Shown one piece after another: positions 63,001-64,000 of a stretch of DNA of 64,000 nucleotides; within the stretch, counting starts at the first letter, position 1; each line of letters opens with the position of its first letter. Location of the stretch: contig WNNJ02000655.1 in assembly GCA_012934845.2 (NCBI GenBank), positions 35,828 through 99,827 of the forward strand, given 5' to 3'. The notes under the pieces are model-generated. The model was not told where the DNA came from, ran no database searches, and was given only the letters and a program-made list of their open reading frames with translations. The position numbers and the translations under genes are program-made. Origin of the DNA: Pomphorhynchus laevis. Its lineage: Eukaryota > Acanthocephala > Palaeacanthocephala > Echinorhynchida > Pomphorhynchidae.

Positions 63001-63330
63001 GTTAGAAGGCTTAGGAACAAATGCGTACCTGAAGTTGATCTTAATGACATGCATGTTCGATCGTGCAAAAATAATAGCATAAGTGCTATAATACAGTTCG
63101 CATTACTAAGGCTCGCGTGCCCGAATGGTGTATATGTGTGCATTGCGAACTCTATTTACGGTGTCAAACCTCGACATGCACTTCTTATTTACATCTTTGT
63201 AAGCACATGTCAAAACCATAAGGTCGTGTTGTCGAAAGACAAAGAAGCACTCGATGATGAAGCAAATTCACTCTTCATTACCATTGCGAAAGACTTAAGA
63301 AACGTGACTATTTTGTTGATGTATAACTAA
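62794..63330 (+). CDS. Hypothetical ORF, repeat-derived start and unique C-terminal part
   Basis: 178 codons from ATG. Residues 1 to about 70 (MSLLDDHLSIKMMEYSATL...) lie in the inverted satellite unit and are probably not a true N-terminus. From about 63003 the sequence is unique and coding-like: LRNKCVPEVDLNDMHVRSC, IIQFALLRLACPNGVYVCIA, VLSKDKEALDDEANSLFITI. It ends in TAA, with AATAAA 52 bases later (63382-63387), so it may be a genuine 3' terminal exon whose real acceptor is near CTCAGCAG (62989-62996). Several cysteines; one weakly hydrophobic run (ALLIYIFVSTC). I recognise no domain. It could also be a transposon remnant. Confidence 0.35.
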   Translation: MSLLDDHLSIKMMEYSATLISRMKCPLVVSVAYVKVKDGIYDTLLKRLRFRSRTRTFDMQTIFIDSAEVVRRLRNKCVPEVDLNDMHVRSCKNNSISAIIQFALLRLACPNGVYVCIANSIYGVKPRHALLIYIFVSTCQNHKVVLSKDKEALDDEANSLFITIAKDLRNVTILLMYN

Positions 63331-63514
63331 TGTTAAATATTCGCAAAATATTTTTTGTACCCAACATTAAGTTTTCATAATAATAAAGATTTTGTTAAAT
63401 AAAATAATACAACTGATAGATAAGAAAATCGTCAAGACAAAAAGATAGTCGGATAAACATATTCAAAACAGTCACAGATGTTCGGATTTGATAGTCTTCT
63501 GTCCAGTCTTCTAT

Positions 63515-63580
63515 GATCTCAGGTCCAGGGGGATCTGAGCGCCAAACCGATCCAACACGCCGCCCTCCCACTGAATAATT
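63515..63580 (-). mobile_element. Edge of the non-LTR element also seen at 24 kb
   Basis: GGTCCAGGGGGATCTGAGCG...CCAACACGCCGCCCTCC matches the edge at 23985-24035. No RT sequence is attached. Confidence 0.6.
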
Positions 63581-63841
63581 AAGTTTTCACCGAACGTAGT
63601 ATTTTCTCTATCCTGATACTTGTAGATGCGGGTGATATGGTTTCAAAAACTTAGTACTTACGCCTCAGGTGTTACATGATACCAAACATTTGATCTACCC
63701 ATCATCATACAAATGACGATGGGTAGATTGCTAAGTGTTAAGTGTTATTGCTAAGTTATTTAAAACAACGTAGTAATGCTGCTTGTGGGTCTCGAAACAG
63801 GTGTAACATTTTATTATTCTATTTTAGGTAAATGTGATCCG

Positions 63842-63915
63842 TGAATCCATGTAAACCAACAATTATAAATCCATGTAAACCAACAATTATAAATCCATGT
63901 AAACCAACTATTATA
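63842..63915. repeat. Three ~25-bp tandem units
   Basis: AATCCATGTAAACCAACAAT repeated three times, the last with one change. The remaining sequence to the window end is A+T-rich, with no gene recognised. Confidence 0.85.
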
Positions 63916-64000
63916 TTGAATTCAGTGGATGATGTATGTGACATCTATTTAAAGTACTATTATATTGAATTAAACTATATTATATTGTATTTATTATATT

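Noticed and set aside
1-64000. Bacterial features, CRISPR arrays, operons, tRNA or rRNA genes
   Set aside because: Split genes with GT-AG introns and animal retroelements show a eukaryotic nuclear sequence; no direct-repeat/spacer array or intact tRNA cloverleaf was recognised.

Overview
This is eukaryotic (metazoan) DNA: very A+T-rich by eye, with multi-exon genes whose GT-AG introns run from a few hundred bases to about 9 kb, and many retroelement remnants and satellites. Penelope-like retroelements, hammerhead ribozymes inside tandem repeats, and a gene made of many tiny phase-0 exons would together suit a flatworm or similar invertebrate. The phylum is inferred, not proven.

Layout. (1) 2.1-6.9 kb, plus strand: the 3' half of a cation-dependent mannose-6-phosphate receptor (M6PR) gene; its 5' exons are not confidently seen. 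(2) 8.6-12.3 kb: nested and inverted fragments of an A+T-rich retroelement with a Penelope-type reverse transcriptase (RT), and a foldback element. (3) 13.4 kb: a tRNA-derived SINE. (4) 14.6-47.6 kb, plus strand: a 33-kb gene of at least 14 mostly 48-63-nt exons, nearly all phase 0-0. It encodes a secreted-then-anchored type I membrane protein that I do not recognise. Its introns hold retroelement copies, a non-LTR remnant, minisatellites and two hammerhead-ribozyme elements. (5) 49.0-50.6 kb, minus strand: one large exon encoding nearly all of a secreted trehalase (GH37). (6) 53.6-55.0 kb: a seven-unit ~195-bp satellite. (7) 55.85-57.67 kb: a 5'-truncated Penelope-like element (RT plus GIY-YIG nuclease) with a head-to-head inverted partial copy. 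(8) 59.0-63.0 kb: tandem arrays carrying hammerhead motifs, one of which (61.13-61.18 kb, minus strand) has an intact canonical core. (9) 62.8-63.4 kb: an ORF whose first part is repeat and whose second part is unique, followed by a polyadenylation signal.

The three host genes are not functionally linked in any obvious way: M6PR sorts lysosomal enzymes, trehalase splits trehalose outside the cell or in the secretory lumen, and the micro-exon gene is unknown. The most notable content is the micro-exon gene and the set of hammerhead-type ribozyme motifs in at least four unrelated-looking repeat families.
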